Below, piece by piece: positions 1-9,737 of a stretch of 64,000 nucleotides of DNA. The position numbers and the translations under genes were made by a program. This stretch comes from Zygnema cylindricum (Eukaryota; Streptophyta; Zygnematophyceae; Zygnematales; Zygnemataceae): contig JBBHKE010003070.1 of the NCBI GenBank assembly GCA_037447655.1, positions 62,001 through 126,000 on the forward strand, in the 5' to 3' direction. How positions within the stretch are numbered: the stretch's first letter is position 1; the number at the start of each line of letters is the position of its first letter. A model generated the notes under the pieces. It was given only the letters and a program-made list of their open reading frames with translations, was not told where the DNA came from and ran no database searches.

Positions 1-698
1 GAGGAACTCAGTGCAGAAGAGAAAAAAATTATGTCCCAAGTACTCTACAGATAAGTAGTTTGAAGTCTATTTACTTCATGAATTGTACTAGGCCCGATAT
101 AGCTGCAACTGTTGGTGTGTTGAGCAAAAGTCTGCAAAATCCATCAAAGAGTGACTGGGAAGTAGCAAAAAGGGTCTTAAGATATCTTGTTGGGACTAGA
201 AATCTTTGGCTTACTTTGGGATGGGACAAGGTTGGCATTAATACTTGGAGTGATGCTAGCTATAGTGATGTGCCTAGTAGGAAGTCTACAACAGGGTATG
301 TCATTCAGATTGGAAGTGGAACTTGTAGTTGGAGTAGTAAACTTCAAAAGGTCACGGCACAATCGAGTATGAAAGCCGAATACATGGCTGCGAGTGCAGC
401 CTTGAAAGAGATGCTATGGATTAAGGCATTTCTTGAAGAATTGGGTTTTACACAACACGGGACACAAATTAAGTGGTGCGACAATCAAGCGGCCATTTCT
501 GTGGCTACAAACCCAAGTCACCATTTTAATAGTAAACATATGGACATTCGGCTACATTTGGTACGAGAGAAATTATTTGCAAAAGTGGTCAAACTTTGCT
601 ATTTGCGTGATGAGAAAATGGTTGCGGACATGTTGACAAAAGCCCATCCCGCTCCTAAGTTGGAGTACTGCAAAAAATCATGTGGTCGAAGTGAGTAA
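1..698 (+). pseudogene. Ty1/copia RT C-terminus and RNase H, decayed
   Basis: The 3' end of a copia pol gene. From about position 60 an open frame of 212 codons encodes the end of reverse transcriptase (YFMNCTRPDIAA, the usual copia RT tail) and RNase H. RNase H landmarks are WSDASYSDVPSRKSTTGY, the SSMKAEYMA stretch with its catalytic Glu, CDNQAAI with a catalytic Asp, and KHMDIRLHLVREK. Before position 60 the frame has a TAA and a TGA where Gln and Gly are expected, then a one-base shift, so the copy is dead. The rest of pol lies outside the window to the left. A polypurine tract and LTR follow directly. Confidence 0.9.
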
Positions 699-709
699 GC
701 CTTCTAAAG

Positions 710-1424
710 CTTAAGGGGAGTATTGAAAAGTAAGCTTTAGTAAGTCTTAGGAATTTGAGTCTAAGACTTAGAATATATTTGGAATACTAACTATTCAATA
801 TTAACCAAATTTAGTGTGGAATTTTTGTAGTATCTACACGAATAGTTATCTTTAAGTAAATTAGTGTGTAGGGCCGCCAATGAATGTGGACGTGATAAGA
901 ATCACCCGGATTTTTAGAGTATAGATATTGTTAGTGGACAATTCTGGTCCAAACACTTAGATTTTTGTTAGTAGGTTGTCTGGTGAACCCTATATATACG
1001 TTTTAGATGTTTTCTAGATCATTTAAGAATTTTGTTCAATGAGGATTGATCAATTCGATACAAAATGTACATTCTACACAGAGTTTAAGGAAATGAGAGC
1101 ACTAAGTGCAGTTTAAGGTGTTTTGTGCTCTATTGTCTTTGATTTGCTTGTATGACATGTTTGTTTGGTTGAAAGACCTCTTTCATTTGTAGTTACATAT
1201 CTTACAGTATTGATCTAGTCTGATACGTATTCCTCTTTGGGTTTGCTTCCGCTAACATGTGTGATAATGGCTCAGCTCTTGCTGGAAGTGCTTCTATTAG
1301 CCAAAGTGCTCCACGTGCTCCTCCAAGGACGAATATCCCAACTGGTGCAAGTGTGACAAGTGGGAGTGGATCACAGCTGAGTCTAAATGCCCATGACCTT
1401 CAACAGATCGTCGGCACCCTTTGA
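710..1424 (+). repeat. Copia 3' LTR with polypurine tract and LTR-borne gag start
   Basis: A polypurine tract (TTAAGGGGAG, 711-720) lies just after the RNase H stop, and the LTR begins at 721 (TATTGAAAAG). A TATA-like run sits near 990. Near the right end an open frame of 55 codons (1,257-1,424, starting MCDNGSALAG) is rich in Ser, Ala and Pro. It occupies the place where other LTRs here hold the first codons of gag. The LTR's right end is not clear; the flanking minus-strand element may have truncated it. Confidence 0.55.
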
Positions 1425-2960
1425 TTTTTCTATTTAGTTTGAACCATAGCTTGAGTTGGTACAGAGTTTGTAGTAGTTCCTTCTGCCTAAGGTGTAGCTT
1501 GTGGTGAAGCATGCTGTAAAGGCACCAGATGAACTGAAGAAAGAGGTGTCCAATTTGCGGGTGGAAAGTAGACTCGTTGCGTATGGTGAAAAATGCCATA
1601 TTCTTGCTTTTCTTTGGCCGGTTGATCTGGCACTTGAAAAAGGTCAACCGAATTCTGTTCATCTTTAATCTAGATATTCCTAGAAATAATCACTTTCTAT
1701 TCTCGAATAAAAAAACTCTATATCCTTTCCCATTATCATCATACCCCATGAAAATCCCAGGTAGGCCTTTAGCCTCTATTTTCCATCTATCATGTGAAGT
1801 ATCTAGAATAAAACACTTGTTGCCAAAGATCTCAAAGTGACTAACATCAGGTTTTTCTCCTGTCCAAACCTCATAAGGTGTAGTGCTAACAAATCTAGAA
1901 GCAATTCTATTTTTAATATAAACAGCACAGTTAAGTGCTTTAGCCCATAATTTCAAATCTGGTCCTTAATCTGCAAGCATGGACCGAGCACTCTCTGTCA
2001 CCGTCCTATTTAATCTCTTAAAAACACCGTTGTGTTCTGGTGTAAATGGAATTGTAAGATTGTGATTGATACCTTCTTGAAAGAGAAATTCTTTGAATTC
2101 CTTCGATATGTATTCTCCCCCGTTGTCAAATCTTAGCGCCAATATTGGAACTCCATGAAGCTTTTCCACCCACGCTTTCACAATGCTTCATGTGAGTAAG
2201 CACTTCACTCTTATGTTGCATAAAGTAAACTTTGGTGTAACTCGAGTAGTCATTTGTAAATGTGACCATATAGTGGAAGCCTCCTGTCGACGCCACTTGT
2301 GAAGGACCGAGAACATCATAATGTATTAGCTCCAGAAATTTTTCCGATCTGTGGTCTGTTTCCTGTGGAAATGGCAATTTGTGGATCTTTCCATGTGAAC
2401 AACCATCACATGATTTTATAGGATGAGAAGTGAGAGAAACTCCATCAACTTTTCCCGAATTAACTATTTTCTTTAGACTATCATAATTCATGTGGCCTAA
2501 TCTCTTATGCCACAACTCATTATCAGATTAGACACTAGAGTATGGAACATCATTTTCCTTATATTCAGCCATGTCCTTCCGGTATATTTTGCTAGCATCT
2601 CTAGTTCTTGTTATTGCTTCTTTTCCTTTCTTGCTAAGAACATGTCTACCCTTTTTCAGAATTACTTCGAAGCCTTAGCTTTCCACTAAGGATGTTGAAA
2701 AAAGATTCTTTTTAAAGTCTGAAACATACAAAACATTTTGAAGAGTTCTCTCTACCGACTTTCCCCCCACATCTACCATTAAAGATACATCACCCTGAGC
2801 TGAGGTTTAAACACTCATCCCACAAGCATAGTATATACTCTTTGGAGGCGTTGCCTGCAAAGTTGTAAAAGCCGCTTTGTTCTAGCACATGTGGGTTGAT
2901 GCTCCCGTATCCATGATCCACCTTGCTTCCTTGGGACCCTCCATTGCTACCACTATAGCA
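1425..2960 (-). pseudogene. Copia protease, GAG-pre-integrase and integrase, family A, decayed
   Basis: Protease motif WIMDTGASTHMC lies near 2,925-2,890, followed by a stop. The GAG-pre-integrase zinc motif starts at 2,515 (MWHKRLGHMNYDSLKK, then CDGCSHGKIHKLPF). The integrase core follows with IHYDVLGP (first Asp), FDNGGEYISKEFKEF (second Asp) and PEHNGVFKRLNRTVTE. At the position of the catalytic Glu, 36 residues after the second Asp, there is Lys. A frameshift joins the two main frames near 2,150. The frame runs on with stops to about 1,425. Confidence 0.85.
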
Positions 2961-3059
2961 AATAGCTCCGCTTCCTCTTGCTCATTGATGCTTAGAGACT
3001 CATCTGCATCAGTTGTAGAAGCTGAAAAGAGAGCATTTCCACGAGAAGGATTTCCAAAA

Positions 3060-3912
3060 AAGCCTTTGTGATATTGGCTTTGCTGCCAACCCGGCGTGTA
3101 TAAAATTGTCTCATTAGCCTTTTTCAGCTTACGACTGTACCTATATCCATGACCCTTCTAAGAAAAATAAAACCAAGCAGTAGAAGATTGTCGATTTTGG
3201 CCTCTAATTAAACTAATTAAATTGATTCTGAATCTGGTTAAACTAATTCCTCTTCTGATTAAACTGGGCTCTTTTGTCAAAGTGTGTTGCAAAAGCTTCA
3301 ACCTTTCCTTCTCCTTCAAGGAGTATAGTATTAGACTCTTCCTCCAATATATGATTAAATGCTAATTGAAACGACCAACTAGCTTTATCACGACTCTTTA
3401 AATGAGCAGACACACCTTTCATGCTACTAGGAAGTCCTCTAATAAGCAAAGTTGCCCGCTGAAACTCAGGAAATGACCCCCCAGCAGAAGAGTGTGCATC
3501 AATTAGTGCACGAAAGTTGTCACAATAGTGGACCATAGTTCCCCCATATTTTTCCAGCCACCAAGAGCTCTTCTTGGAAATTCGCTTTCTCAAAAGCGGA
3601 TTTCAGTGATGTCCAAATCTCCTTCGCCTTCTTTATTTTCAGGCGAGACATGACCAGATATTTTGAAATACAAAGAATTAGATTGTTCCTTGCCATTGAA
3701 TTCTTTTTCGCCCAACTAGGATCTGTTTCATCAAGGGAGCCATCCCAGACCCCCAATAAGTCACCAGTTTCAAACAAAGATCCAACCATCGCCGCCCTAT
3801 ATGCATACTTTTGGCCATTAAAGATAGCAACTCTTGACGAAAGGACCATAACCTGTTGTTCTACAACCACCGCTGCAGCATGAAGACTAGCAGTAGTAGT
3901 GGAAGTAGACAT
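3060..3912 (-). pseudogene. Copia gag, family A, decayed
   Basis: The gag start is MSTSTTTASLHAAAVVVEQQ. The last part of this runs to the end of the LTR, and VMVLSSRVAIFNGQKYAY continues across the primer-binding site. The downstream part has the UBN2-type core seen in copia gag (KKAKEIWTSLKSAFEKANF, then GGSFPEFQRATLLIRGLP). A frameshift near 3,550 splits the reading into two overlapping frames, 3,912-3,520 and 3,593-3,243. The 3,243-3,060 part is poorly preserved; I do not see a complete CCHC knuckle in this copy. Confidence 0.8.
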
Positions 3913-4316
3913 GGAAAATAGCAGAAGCTATCAAACACCTACTCAATAGCTAACTTTGAGCTTACACAAAATATGATTGAAAAGACCAAAATGCCTTAAA
4001 TTTTTCACAGTAATACACAAGAGAGTAAACTGACAATTCCTTAAATCGCACCCCGAATGACTAAGTGAACCATAAGATATGATGTGTGGAAGTTTCCCAA
4101 AATCTGCGCTTAGAAAATCATATTCACAAAACTAGATACTACAAAATTGGTTAAGTCCTAAGTTATATACTCACAGTGTGTATCTACTGGTCTACACTAA
4201 TTTGGGTAATTATTATTGTGGTTATTATCTTGACTAACGACAAAGTATCCTACCTGTACGTTAGTGTACCGTTAGTACATCAAAAACCCTAATTGTTACT
4301 TTCCAAAAACCTAACT
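3854..4316 (-). repeat. 5' LTR of family A minus-strand copy
   Basis: On the minus strand the LTR ends in GTAGAACAACA, just before a primer-binding-site-like GGTTATGGTCC (3,843-3,853). The right boundary, near 4,316, is set by a weak match to the family's LTR start (TTTTTGGAAAG) and is uncertain. The length of about 460 bp is shorter than the 1,021-bp LTR of the plus-strand relative, so this LTR is probably internally deleted. It contains the gag ATG at 3,912. Confidence 0.6.
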
Positions 4317-4841
4317 AGTAGAACAATATTTTTTATTACACTAAACTACAAAACAATGTTTATTCAGATATTTTCAGATATCGAACCGTACACAAAACGT
4401 TCTAGATGAGTCAGTGGTAGTCGCTAAAGTCTAGCCGACTGTGGTCGTGTAGTACGAAGCACCTGAGTGCTTCGTCACTTGTGGTCCCACGTGAATCACG
4501 CTTGTTGTCCCAAGTGAATCGCGTCCGTTTGAACAAATTCAATCGACGATGGTACTGTCGAACTGTACCATATATTTCCGGAATGCCTGGTTCAGATTTC
4601 ATTTGTCTGATCTTGTGACTCCAATCGTCAACTGCGTGACGCGTGTGGCTGACTGTTGGGGCCACTCTGTAAAACGTGCAAAGGATTTCTGTCCGACGCG
4701 TGTCCCTGTAAAAGTACAATATACTCTATTGTACTTTTGCTAGTGTAACACTAATTAAGGTAAGTATAACAACAGATTATTTAGAAATATTCTAACTTAT
4801 TTTAACCCTATATACCGAAATAAAGATTTCTAAATTACAAC
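4317..4841. other. Unassigned spacer with two strong inverted repeats
   Basis: No gene seen. Two hairpin-forming sequences stand out: CGAAGCAC and GTGCTTCG around a 4-base loop near 4,456-4,475, and AAAAGTACAAT and ATTGTACTTTT around a 7-base spacer near 4,710-4,738. Composition resembles the LTRs elsewhere in the window, but I found no clear counterpart. Confidence 0.4.
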
Positions 4842-6302
4842 AAAAAGGACGGTATGTTGAGAATGTGTGTTGACTATTGTAGCCTGATCAAGATTATTGT
4901 GAACTATAAGTATCTGTTACCATTAATTTTTTATTTGATAGATCATTTAAAAGATGCTCAAGTATTTTTGTTAATTGATTTGTGTAGTGGCTTTAATCAA
5001 GTGCCAATTAGAATTGAGGATGTTGATAAAATTGCTTTTACGACTAGGGTTGGTCATCTTGTATACATAATGATGCCATTTGGCTTAATGAATGCACCGC
5101 CCACTTACCAAAGATTAATGAACTAAACCTTTTCAGATTATATAGATGAGTTTGTTCAAGTGTTTATAGATGACATTTTGATCTATAGTAAATCTGAAGA
5201 ACAACATGAAACTCATTTACAGAAAGTGTTGGAAAGGTTAAGAGAAAGAAATATGTCAGAATCTAGTTTTTTTAAATGTGAACAATTATTTTTGGGACAT
5301 ATAGTTAGTGGAGAAGGTGTTAAAACAAATCCATCTAAAAAACACAACAATCCAAAATTGGAAGCAACCTACTAATGTCACAAAAGTTAGATCATTTTGG
5401 GTTTGGCTACTTATTATATGAAGTTTATCAGAAACACCAGTATGATTGCCCCACCTTTGACGGATTTACTACGCGAGAAGGAGACGTTTGGGTGGGGCGC
5501 TGATCAGGAGAGAGCTTTCGACGAATAAAAAGGGAAGTTGACCTCTACCCCTACATTGGTGTATCCCGATCCTGCTGGAGAGTTTGAGTTTGAAGTTTTA
5601 ATCATCACAGATGCATCTGATAAAGGTTTAGGTGCAGTTATAAGTCAAAAAGTTGGCAAACATTTTTATCTTATTGTATTTGAGTCCATGAAATTCAATG
5701 ATGCTGAAAAGAATTACCCAGCATAGGAAAAATAATTACTTGCAATTGTTCATGCATTGGTGAAATGGCGTTGCTATTTTCATAATAAGAAATACACAGT
5801 TCATTGTGACAGTTAAGCACTTTCTTATCTACAAAGACTAAGTGTGCACTTTCTTATCTACAAAGACTAAGTGATGCACAGATCATGAGAAGTAGACAAG
5901 TTAGGTGGATGCACAAATTGGCATATTTTAAATGTAACGTCAAACATATTCCTGGAAAGACAAATGTAGTGGCAGATCCTTTAAGCAAATATTTTGAAAT
6001 AAGTGTAAAGGTTCAGGATGAATTATTTTACGATGCTATTAGAAATGGTTATGATAAAGATCCTTACTTTGTTGTAATTTGCAAGAATCTTCCCGAGGCA
6101 ACTTTTGACCAATTGAATGAGAGGCATGTCAAAAACTTTGAAATAGAGGATGGTTTGCTGTATATACGAACAGGGGATAGGTTATGTATTCATGAGGTGG
6201 GAGAGTTAAGAAAACAAATTTTATAGGAAGCTCATGAGCATTTAGATTATTTAGGTCGTGATAAAACTCTAAGTCGATTGCAGAGTAAATATTTTTGGCC
6301 AA
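4842..6302 (+). pseudogene. Ty3/gypsy reverse transcriptase, RNase H and integrase start, decayed
   Basis: The frame opens inside reverse transcriptase (KKDGMLRMCVDYCSLIKI). It continues through FLLIDLCSGFNQVPI, MPFGLMNAPPTYQRLMN and the catalytic VFIDDILIYSKSEEQH. RNase H follows (FEVLIITDASDKGLGAVISQ). A spacer and integrase zinc region (HIPGKTNVVADPLSK, then ALNxxH-like LDYLGRDKTLSRLQSKYFWP) run to the nested insertion at 6,302. A 29-bp tandem duplication at about 5,818-5,875 shifts the RNase H frame, and there are several stops. The domain order RT-RNH-IN identifies gypsy rather than copia. The 5' half of the element is missing. Confidence 0.9.
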
Positions 6303-7373
6303 TGAAATTCTATGGGCTCCATTGCCCACAGAATTCGCAGATCCAAAAGAAGCTTATCTAGATAGTGCCGACTCCAAGTTGATATAAACCCAAATAAATG
6401 ATCCCTTGACAATAAGAACCCCAAATATACCTTCACCCCTGTGAAAAGAAGACCTTCTGTGTGCCAGTTCCACCACAAAATGCAAAGCTTCAATATGTGT
6501 TTTGGACAATATTCCCCACTTTGACTTTCCCACTGAATAAGTGCCACCCTGGCACGCAAAGACTCTGACCGACTACACCCTTGTGTAGCTTAGACTCCCC
6601 TGAGTCCGCAGCAAAAAGAATCACTGAATTTGCTCACCCGAGCATTAAGTTATGGCTGGTCAAAGATGACCTTTATAGTTACAAGCTCTCTTAGAGAGAG
6701 AGGTACCTAAATATCACTAAGTCTTGGTCTGCCTACTCACGAATACCTACTACTAAACCCTAGTCCAATAGGAACACTATAAAGTACAAGAAGGTACAAT
6801 GGGCGATGTACTTATTGTACGTCCATTGTACGACAAGGTCTACAAGGTGACACCTGTCAAATCGGAAGCCATGGTTCCTCCTCCCATCTTCTCCGGTATC
6901 AAATAATGTGGCGCCACGTGGCACCGCGTGACGCTATCTCCGTATGCCGCCAAAAGCTCACTTCGCGTGGCGGCTATAATGCCGGCCGTCCGATCAAAAC
7001 ATATTTTACATGGTTCAGATTCGCGTACATGCATGAATTGCTCCTTTTGGTTAGTCTGCTATTAAGTAGCTGCTGCGTTAATATTTATATATCTTTGAAA
7101 CCCGTCACGTGTATCGTTTCGGTAACGCCTTATTTGATAAGGCTTACGTCTATATAGCAAACCATAGACCCAAGTTCAAATCCGGTTGAGAGCAGCATAT
7201 TGGCCAACTATCAGTTTTCCTGCCTGTTTTTGCCTGTTTCTTCTTTTTGGCTATGGGGGCAGCCATGGCTATCTCTGTCTTCCAGTGACTACGACAAGTA
7301 TGGATGACTTAGACAAGACCATATGACAAACACACAGAATAAATTCAGACCTAGAAAATACACAAATTTAACA
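6303..7373 (-). repeat. 3' LTR of family C element
   Basis: 1,071 bp and about 99.6% identical by eye to the right-hand copy; one single-base indel lies near 6,470. It contains an antisense tRNA-like stretch (7,124-7,191) and a cluster of five GTAC cores near 6,788-6,835. On the minus strand it is preceded by the polypurine tract AAGGGGAG (7,374-7,381). Confidence 0.95.
7124..7191 (+). other. tRNA-Arg-like sequence inside LTR (antisense to element)
   Basis: CCTTATTTGATAAGGCTTAC resembles the D-arm and A box of tRNA-Arg, and AAGTTCAAATCCGG fits a T-arm B box. Spacing is tRNA-like, but the acceptor stem does not close. The near-identical right LTR carries it at 9,483-9,550. Better preserved in the LTR at 63.1 kb. 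Confidence 0.5.
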
Positions 7374-8680
7374 CTCCCCTTATTTTTTAGTCTTCTATTG
7401 CGCCAACTCCCACTAAATAAAAACAACAAAAACAAAATCCCTTTTTTTTTTTTTTTTTTCGTTCTTTTCCTATAATTAAACTTTAAGAATATACCCTCAT
7501 ATTTTAAAAGGTCTATTAGATGAGCTGAAATTAACATTCCATCTTGCTGATCACACATTTTATTTAGCATCTCACTTTTTATAAATCCGAGCAAAGATTT
7601 TATCCACCTCATCACTTTTCCATCCACACAAAATCCGATTTCCCTCTTGCAATTCAAACAGCCAGCCACATCCTCAATCTGCAACACACACCCCGATGCT
7701 AACCCTTTTACAGGCGCACCTTCATAGATGGCATCACTCCCATTAGTGATGTCAAGTCCATTACCCCCCAAATTTTTCGAAAAAACAAGTATCCCCGCTA
7801 AGTTCCTCATAAGATCTACGTCTTCCGTACTCATATTTTTATCCTTGATACTCATCCCATTTTTTGAACTTTCCTCACTCTCTCCCAAGTAATTCTTTCC
7901 GCTATCACCTTCTATTTTTATTCCCCATAAATATTTCTCCTCCCCTAAACCTTTCATTAAATATTCCTCTTCTCCCCTATCTTTTAAAACCCCCTCTAGA
8001 TTTACTTCTCCCCTTTCCTCGGAATCCGTTGAAGTCTCCCTTTGCGACCAGTTTTCTGTTTCCAAAATATCTATAAAACTATCCTCATTATTTTTACTTT
8101 TCCCTTTTTCAATTATAGATTCTAGATCTGACTTTCTCATCTCTAAGTTATACTTTTTACACTCCTTGACATCTTCATCACTCTTATAAATATGCCTTAG
8201 TGTTTCCCATATTTCCGAAGACTTGGTAAGACTTAAAAGAGTGATAGCTATGGACTTAGACACATATCTAAGTATAAGATGTTTAGCTATAGTGTTTTTA
8301 TACTCCCAAATTTTACTATCATTTACTTCAGTTTTACTTATAACCCCTCTAAGTGAAGATGTGGCGGAGAGCATAGCTCCCCTCACCATAAGTGTCCCTT
8401 TATCCTTCTCCACTATTTCCCTATCCACGGAAAGGTTTTTCCCTTCACCTTTTGATTCATCTAAACTCCGGTTGATATTCTGAGCAGCCTCAGATGATTC
8501 TCCATAGTAACCTCCTCCAAAGCCAGGTGGCGGACATCTCACTTGTCCCGAAACAATTCCCCATAAGTGCTTCTCGAAAAGCAATCCCTCCATAATAAAC
8601 TCCCAATAAGTGAAGTCTGTTCCATCGAACATAGGCACCCTAGATGGTGGGCCCATAACCTGAAATTCTATGGGCTCCAT
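7289..8680 (-). CDS. Gag / RNase H fusion ORF of family C element
   Basis: An uninterrupted frame of 463 codons from ATG 8,680; it stays open upstream to 8,794, but MEPIEFQ is the conserved start in relatives. The N-terminus matches copia gag: a DUF4219-like part (VMGPPSRVPMFDGTDFTYW, then EKHLWGIVSGQ) and a UBN2-like part (SSEIWETLRHIYKSDEDV). A charged middle follows, rich in Glu, Lys and Ser. Then comes a diverged RNase H relic (GLDITNGSDAIYEGAPVKG) that aligns with WSDASYGDAP of family B. The QKVIAQST-type core and DNQA motif are not preserved, so RNase H activity is unlikely. The frame continues through a Lys run coded by poly-A and ends in the 3' LTR. No protease, integrase or RT. Confidence 0.8.
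   Translation of the reverse strand: MEPIEFQVMGPPSRVPMFDGTDFTYWEFIMEGLLFEKHLWGIVSGQVRCPPPGFGGGYYGESSEAAQNINRSLDESKGEGKNLSVDREIVEKDKGTLMVRGAMLSATSSLRGVISKTEVNDSKIWEYKNTIAKHLILRYVSKSIAITLLSLTKSSEIWETLRHIYKSDEDVKECKKYNLEMRKSDLESIIEKGKSKNNEDSFIDILETENWSQRETSTDSEERGEVNLEGVLKDRGEEEYLMKGLGEEKYLWGIKIEGDSGKNYLGESEESSKNGMSIKDKNMSTEDVDLMRNLAGILVFSKNLGGNGLDITNGSDAIYEGAPVKGLASGCVLQIEDVAGCLNCKREIGFCVDGKVMRWIKSLLGFIKSEMLNKMCDQQDGMLISAHLIDLLKYEGIFLKFNYRKRTKKKKKKGILFLLFLFSGSWRNRRLKNKGSVKFVYFLGLNLFCVFVIWSCLSHPYLS
8646..8660 (-). promoter_or_regulatory. Primer-binding site matching the initiator tRNA-Met anticodon arm
   Basis: The minus-strand sequence GGTTATGGGCCCACC directly follows the 5' LTR. It is the reverse complement of GGTGGGCCCATAACC, which I recognise as the anticodon stem-loop of plant initiator tRNA-Met (CAU anticodon in the middle). 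It is not the tRNA 3' end, whose complement would begin TGGTATCAGAG. It also encodes Val-Met-Gly-Pro of the element's gag. Confidence 0.75.
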
Positions 8681-9732
8681 TGCCCACAGAATTCGCAAAT
8701 CCAAAAGAAGCTTATCTAGATAGTGCCGACTCCAAGTTGATATAAACCCAAATAAATGATCCCTTGACAATAAGAACCCCAAATATACCTTCACCCCTGT
8801 GAAAAGAAGACCTTCTGTGTGCTCAGTTCCACCACAAAATGCAAAGCTTCAATATGTGTTTTGGACAATATTCCCCACTTTGACTTTCCCACTGAATAAG
8901 TGCCACCCTGGCACGCAAAGACTCTGACCGACTACACCCTTGTGTAGCTTAGACTCCCCTGAGTCCGCAGCAAAAAGAATCACTGAATTTGCTCACCCGA
9001 GCATTAAGTTATGGCTGGTCAAAGATGACCTTTATAGTTACAAGCTCTCTTAGAGAGAGAGGTACCTAAATATCACTAAGTCTTGGTCTGCCTACTCACG
9101 AATACCTACTACTAAACCCTAGTCCAATAGGAACACTATAAAGTACAAGAAGGTACAATGGGCGATGTACTTATTGTACGTCCATTGTACGACAAGGTCT
9201 ACAAGGTGACACCTGTCAAATCGGAAGCCATGGTTCCTCCTCCCATCTTCTCCGGTATCAAATAATGTGGCGCCACGTGGCACCGCGTGACGCTATCTCC
9301 GTATGCCGCCAAAAGCTCACTTCGCGTGGCGGCTATAATGCCGGCCGTCCGATCAAAACATATTTTACATGGTTCAGATTCGCGTACATGCATGAATTGC
9401 TCCTTTTGGTTAGTCTGCTATTAAGTAGCTGCTGCGTTAATATTTATATATCTTTGAAACCCGTCACGTGTATCGTTTCGGTAACGCCTTATTTGATAAG
9501 GCTTACGTCTATATAGCAAACCATAGACCCAAGTTCAAATCCGGTTGAGAGCAGCATATTGGCCAACTATCAGTTTTCCTGCCTGTTTTTGCCTGTTTCT
9601 TCTTTTTGACTATGGGGGCAGCCATGGCTATCTCTGTCTTCCAGTGACTACGACAAGAATGGATGACTTAGACAAGACCATATGACAAACACACAGAATA
9701 AATTCAGACCTAGAAAATACACAAATTTAACA
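8661..9732 (-). repeat. 5' LTR of family C element
   Basis: 1,072 bp. Its minus-strand end (GAATTTCA at 8,661) is followed immediately by the primer-binding site. The ATG of the element's ORF lies 20 bases before the LTR end, at 8,680, so the first codons (MEPIEF and two bases of a Gln codon) are LTR sequence. Confidence 0.95.
9483..9550 (+). other. tRNA-Arg-like sequence inside right LTR (antisense to element)
   Basis: Second copy of the LTR tRNA-like sequence, with the same A-box-like and B-box-like stretches as in the left LTR. Confidence 0.5.
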
Positions 9733-9737
9733 GCCAA

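Larger units (their letters stand above)
1425..4316 (-). mobile_element. Copia element, family A, minus-strand copy, truncated
   Basis: Reading right to left: 5' LTR, primer-binding site, gag, protease, integrase. The element then breaks off before reverse transcriptase at about 1,425, where it abuts the LTR of the preceding element. Its gag and integrase align residue by residue with the plus-strand copy at 17.6-23.6 kb, so both belong to one family. Several stops and frameshifts make it non-functional. Confidence 0.85.
6303..9732 (-). mobile_element. Young non-autonomous copia derivative (family C), complete with LTRs and TSD
   Basis: Two direct repeats, 6,303-7,373 and 8,661-9,732, flank a 1,287-bp interior. 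The element begins TG and ends CA (minus strand TGTTAAATTT...GAATTTCA) and is bounded by the 5-bp target duplication GCCAA (6,298-6,302 and 9,733-9,737). It splits a gypsy integrase whose halves rejoin at that site. I count about four differences between the LTRs, so insertion was recent. The interior lacks protease, integrase and most of reverse transcriptase. It keeps a primer-binding site, a polypurine tract and one long gag-RNase H reading frame. Mobilisation would need enzymes from a relative. Confidence 0.95.

Noticed and set aside
6840-7157. Repeated small frames in both LTRs (64 and 83 codons)
   Set aside because: They occur twice only because the LTRs are identical; no domain and no counterpart in other LTRs.
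8681-8794. Longer N-terminus for the family C ORF (from ATG 8,794)
   Set aside because: Relatives start at the MEPIEFQ-type ATG; the upstream 38 codons are LTR with no conservation.
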